Below, in pieces: positions 61,079 to 64,000 of a DNA stretch of 64,000 nt. The translations under genes and the position numbers were made by a program. The notes beneath the pieces are model-generated. The model did not search any database. It was not told where the DNA came from and was given only the letters and a program-made list of their open reading frames with translations. Origin of the DNA: Penicillus capitatus (taxonomy: Eukaryota > Chlorophyta); NCBI GenBank assembly GCA_965649825.1, contig OZ287707.1:124001-188000 (forward strand). Direction: 5' to 3'. Numbering within the stretch: the first letter of the stretch is position 1; each line of letters starts with the position of its first letter.

Positions 61079-63120
61079 CATCCCGTCTACAGATGTATGG
61101 TCTAAATCGTTGCTATGCTTGTAAGAAGCTTTCGCTTCGAATTCGTTAAATCGACGCTTTTGCATTTGCAAACTCCACAAACCAGATGTCAATGAATGAT
61201 GTAATGGCTGTTCTTGTTACAATCAAATGCCCATTTTGTTTTCGATGCATCCACACTGATCGAGTAATCTCTAGTTGATAGCGGTAAAGTCGTTCTAACT
61301 GTGTGTTGCGATTCAACCCGAACGGCTCCTGCACGGCACTTTTCTATGAACCAAAAAAAATCAAACAAAAATTCTTGCCCCTCTATTCCCGACCTTTTCG
61401 CCGTGAAGGGAAGCATTCACAGAAAGCTGCTGCTCGATGCTCTCATTCATTTTCTATTATCATCATACAAGATCTATCGCTAAAACGAATCAGAAAATAT
61501 TCACTGATGTGTTTTGGAACTCTATCAAACGCCGAACGTCGATCCTTGTCTTGTACGTATACGATTGTTCCATCGGCCAAAGTTGAGCGGGCTCTAACAC
61601 CGATTCGCACGCAATCTTTGTTAGGAAGAGTGCGAGATTGGATGTACCCTCTGAACTCTATCCGTTGGAGAGTGGAGAACAGAAGTGGTGGCTTTCTTCT
61701 TCAGACTATTGAAGGGATCTGTCGGGATCGTGTAAACGACTTGCGAAAGTCTGAGTCGAGAAACGCACGAGCGACGACGCGAATGAACCCTCAAACGATA
61801 GCACAGGAACTCGAGATTGTGTACAACGGGAATGTCAACCTTAAGTACTGTAAAATCTCGCATCGGACCCATGCATGACGTAGCAGACCCGCTTCGACGC
61901 CCAGAACGATCCGGTACAATCGGTATTGTAAGGAAAATCACAGGAAAAGAAAATCCACACAGAGAGATACGACTGTTCAGCTTCCCTTCTTTATTCGTTC
62001 GCCAAAAGTCTCGTCTCGCTTCCCCCTTTTATTGCTCTTGTTCGACAATCGGGTTTCACAAGTACCCAAGGTGGTTATGAGTTTTCTAACCATACTCTCT
62101 AACAGTCGAGAACTTCAGGGCTTGTTCGACAACCATCGCCCTATTGTTATGAGAAAGTTGGCTAGGAGGCTAGCATCCGTCGTAGCTGATGGTCAGTGCG
62201 CTGAGGTAGTTACCGTGGCATCGAACCGCTAACGACGGCCACGAACGACGGACTGGGCGCTACATAATCGACAGGATAATTCATCGTACTAGTTGGCAGT
62301 CTTTGTGAGTGACAAAAAACAATAAGGAACCAGCGATTTTTTTCGAAGAGTTGACTCATAAGGACATGCGAGGCGAATATTTGCACAAGTCCTGAAAAAG
62401 TTCCTAACAGATGGCAGCTATGCCCTTCTGCTCATTTTCTGCCACTGCGTGCCAGTCTCGTCTTCAATCTCCTTCATTCAAAAGCCATTACAGCGATTAC
62501 AGTATCTCACAGATTCTTGTTTAACTGCGCGAGCATGTGTGCTCGTGCGTATCAACCTGCCAGACATACGACGAATGAAAAGTCTGGTGTCGTCCGAATG
62601 CGTTCACGCTCGCTGAAGATATCGTTCATCACACGAGAAACGCGAATGCGTTGCACGGCTGATTTCGTTGATCGGCCAGAGCCACTGCATCCTAAGAGTC
62701 GTAACAAAAAGAGAACTTCGCTGCGCGAGTTCAGGGTCACGTCTGGATTTGAGTCCCCTTCCTTCAATTTTCATTCATTGCAGGTTTCCAACTTGAAGGA
62801 ACAGTTGAACGAAACGTCTGCAAAAGGCGAAGGAATCGAACAAGAAATGACGGAGACGCTCACGGACACTGCTCAAGAGCAAAACCAAATCCATGAGGCG
62901 GATGGTATGCACCGTAATTTCACAAATCCGAAATCTGGTTGAAATAAGATGAAGTTCAGGAAGAGGTGCGAGATCGCAGAATCTGTACAAACTACCTGCT
63001 TCGCTGTGCCCTGGTAGTCAGCAGCATAGCTGGGTGAGCGGTCATTTTCCAGAAGACCTCGATCCAACCGACCCATCCGCCTTGCTGCACTGGCTTCAAG
63101 AGAATTCGACGCGACTGCAG
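61079..63120. other. Interval with only unassigned open frames
   Basis: Contains plus-strand frames 61303-61878 (191 codons; a possible coding stretch RVRDWMYPLNSIRWRVENRSGGFLL) and 62517-62942 (141 codons, ending in an acidic coiled-coil-like EQEMTETLTDTAQEQNQ). Neither has recognisable similarity or a clear gene structure. The last part may include 5' exons of the RNase Z-like gene. Confidence 0.35.
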
Positions 63121-64000
63121 ATGATCTTCCTGGGAACGAGCAGTTGGTGTCCCACGGACACCCGCAACCTTCCAAGCCTCGCGCTTCGCACAACGGCAGA
63201 TGTCTGGCTGTTTGACACAGGCGAGAAGCAGTGTTGATGACCGTTCCATCTCAGAGTTGGTCCTTAGGGGAAGACACACAGCGACAATGCATGCGACATC
63301 CACTTCTACGGCCAGGCAAAGTCTCGCGCATTTTCCTGACTGGTCTGAGAGGCGATGCCATTTTTGGTCTTCCTGGCATGTTGTGCACCATTGCCACATC
63401 GCGTGATCAAATGGCTGCGCATACAGACCAGCCAGTTCATGTGTATGGTCCGCCGGGGACTGGAAAGTTTCTCGCGAGTCTGCTGGATTTGTCGGAGACG
63501 TTTCTGCGAATGCCTGTCATCATTCACGAGTTCTCCAGCAAACCTCCCTCGCGACGTTTAGAGCTATTGACAAGACGAGCAAAGCTCTGGAAGGTGGATA
63601 TCCCACCCGACCAACTAAACAAGGAAGGATTCTACGATGCAAAACTGGATTCCGTACTGCCTGTGAAGCGAAGACTTGCGAAGAAAGGCAGAAGGAGCAA
63701 CCTTCTGAACACGACAGATGCACGAGCTGGATTTCGGCCTTTTGATTTGCCTCCTCCCGGAGATGCTTCGCTGTAAAGCATAGTATCCATAATCCTTCTT
63801 CTTATGCTTTTTTGCTAGGCATCCAATCCCGGCACGAGCAATCCAATGGACGCTGATGATCAGCGAAGAATTTCTAGTGACTGTGTTTCAGGTAGATGAT
63901 GTGACAGAATCTCTTGGATATCGAATCAGCGAAGCCGACCGAACCGGAGTTTTCTGTGTTGATCGGGCGAAGGCTCTTGGCATCAACCCTGGAAAAGACT
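63121..64000 (+). CDS. RNase Z (ELAC1-like) with lost metal-binding motif, 3' end cut by the window
   Basis: tRNase Z family members remove the 3' trailer of pre-tRNAs. The family frame is clear. It starts at MIFLGTSSWCPTDTRNLPSLAL (63121; upstream coding from about 63049 is possible) and runs through WLFDTG, a 47-nt GC-AG intron (63221-63267) and GEDTQRQC to the histidine-motif region. ELAC1 reads THLHGDHFFGLPG there, but this gene reads TGLRGDAIFGLPG (63339-63374): all three motif histidines are replaced by Gly, Arg and Ala. FGLPGMLCTI and QPVHVYGPPG remain typical. Further on, LGYRISEADRTGVFCVDRAKALGINPGKD matches ELAC1 and runs off the right edge. The frame is otherwise open, so this looks like a pseudoenzyme rather than a wreck, or one half of a long form whose active half lies beyond the window. 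Confidence 0.75.

Overview
The window is nuclear DNA from a compact eukaryotic genome, most likely a flagellated, plastid-bearing alga or protist. The evidence is: short spliceosomal introns (about 36-75 nt, mostly GT-AG) in most genes; a subunit of the dynein regulatory complex of motile cilia (DRC2); an axonemal-type dynein heavy-chain relic; a plastid-type membrane protein resembling DUF3082; and a stand-alone CarB-type carbamoyl-phosphate synthase with an Arg-rich presequence. The lineage cannot be fixed from this sequence alone. All exon boundaries and domain calls were made by eye from reading frames, splice signals and remembered family motifs; no search was run.

Layout. 1-15.1 kb is packed housekeeping DNA: DRC2 (+, 5' cut), a DUF3082-like membrane protein (-), carbamoyl-phosphate synthase large chain (+), a RUN-RUN-PX-Rubicon-homology protein (+), Notchless/NLE1 (+), the splicing factor SNW1/SKIP (-) and a VTT/SNARE-associated membrane protein (+). 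15.3-19.5 kb holds two gene wrecks, a DDX52/ROK1-type helicase (+) and a dynein heavy chain (-), flanking a small secreted cysteine-rich peptide gene. 19.5-36.2 kb is accessory: two large NACHT-HEAT genes on the minus strand separated by gene-poor DNA. 36.7-52.8 kb returns to dense single-copy genes: TIMELESS (+), a cyclic-nucleotide-gated/EAG-type cation channel (+), glutathione reductase (+), a MED14-like Mediator subunit (-), a lipocalin-like protein (+) and a membrane-anchored TENA/THI-4-fold protein (+). 52.8-55 kb is gene-poor. 55.0-60.3 kb is the third NACHT-HEAT gene (+), followed by a small unknown gene and, at the right edge, an RNase Z (ELAC1-like) gene whose metal-binding motif is destroyed.

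The most notable content is the three-member NACHT-HEAT family (about 1335, 2402 and 1745 aa). All share one architecture: an unrecognised roughly 500-residue helical N-terminal domain, a single phase-0 intron at the same place, a NACHT STAND NTPase, a variable number of 37-residue HEAT repeats (about 3, 33 and 15), and a conserved C-terminal tail of roughly 80 residues. The largest member carries near-identical 111-bp repeats and a 265-bp internal duplication differing at one base, which points to active repeat turnover. This is the pattern expected of a diversifying intracellular sensor family resembling NLR immune receptors, although no function has been shown.
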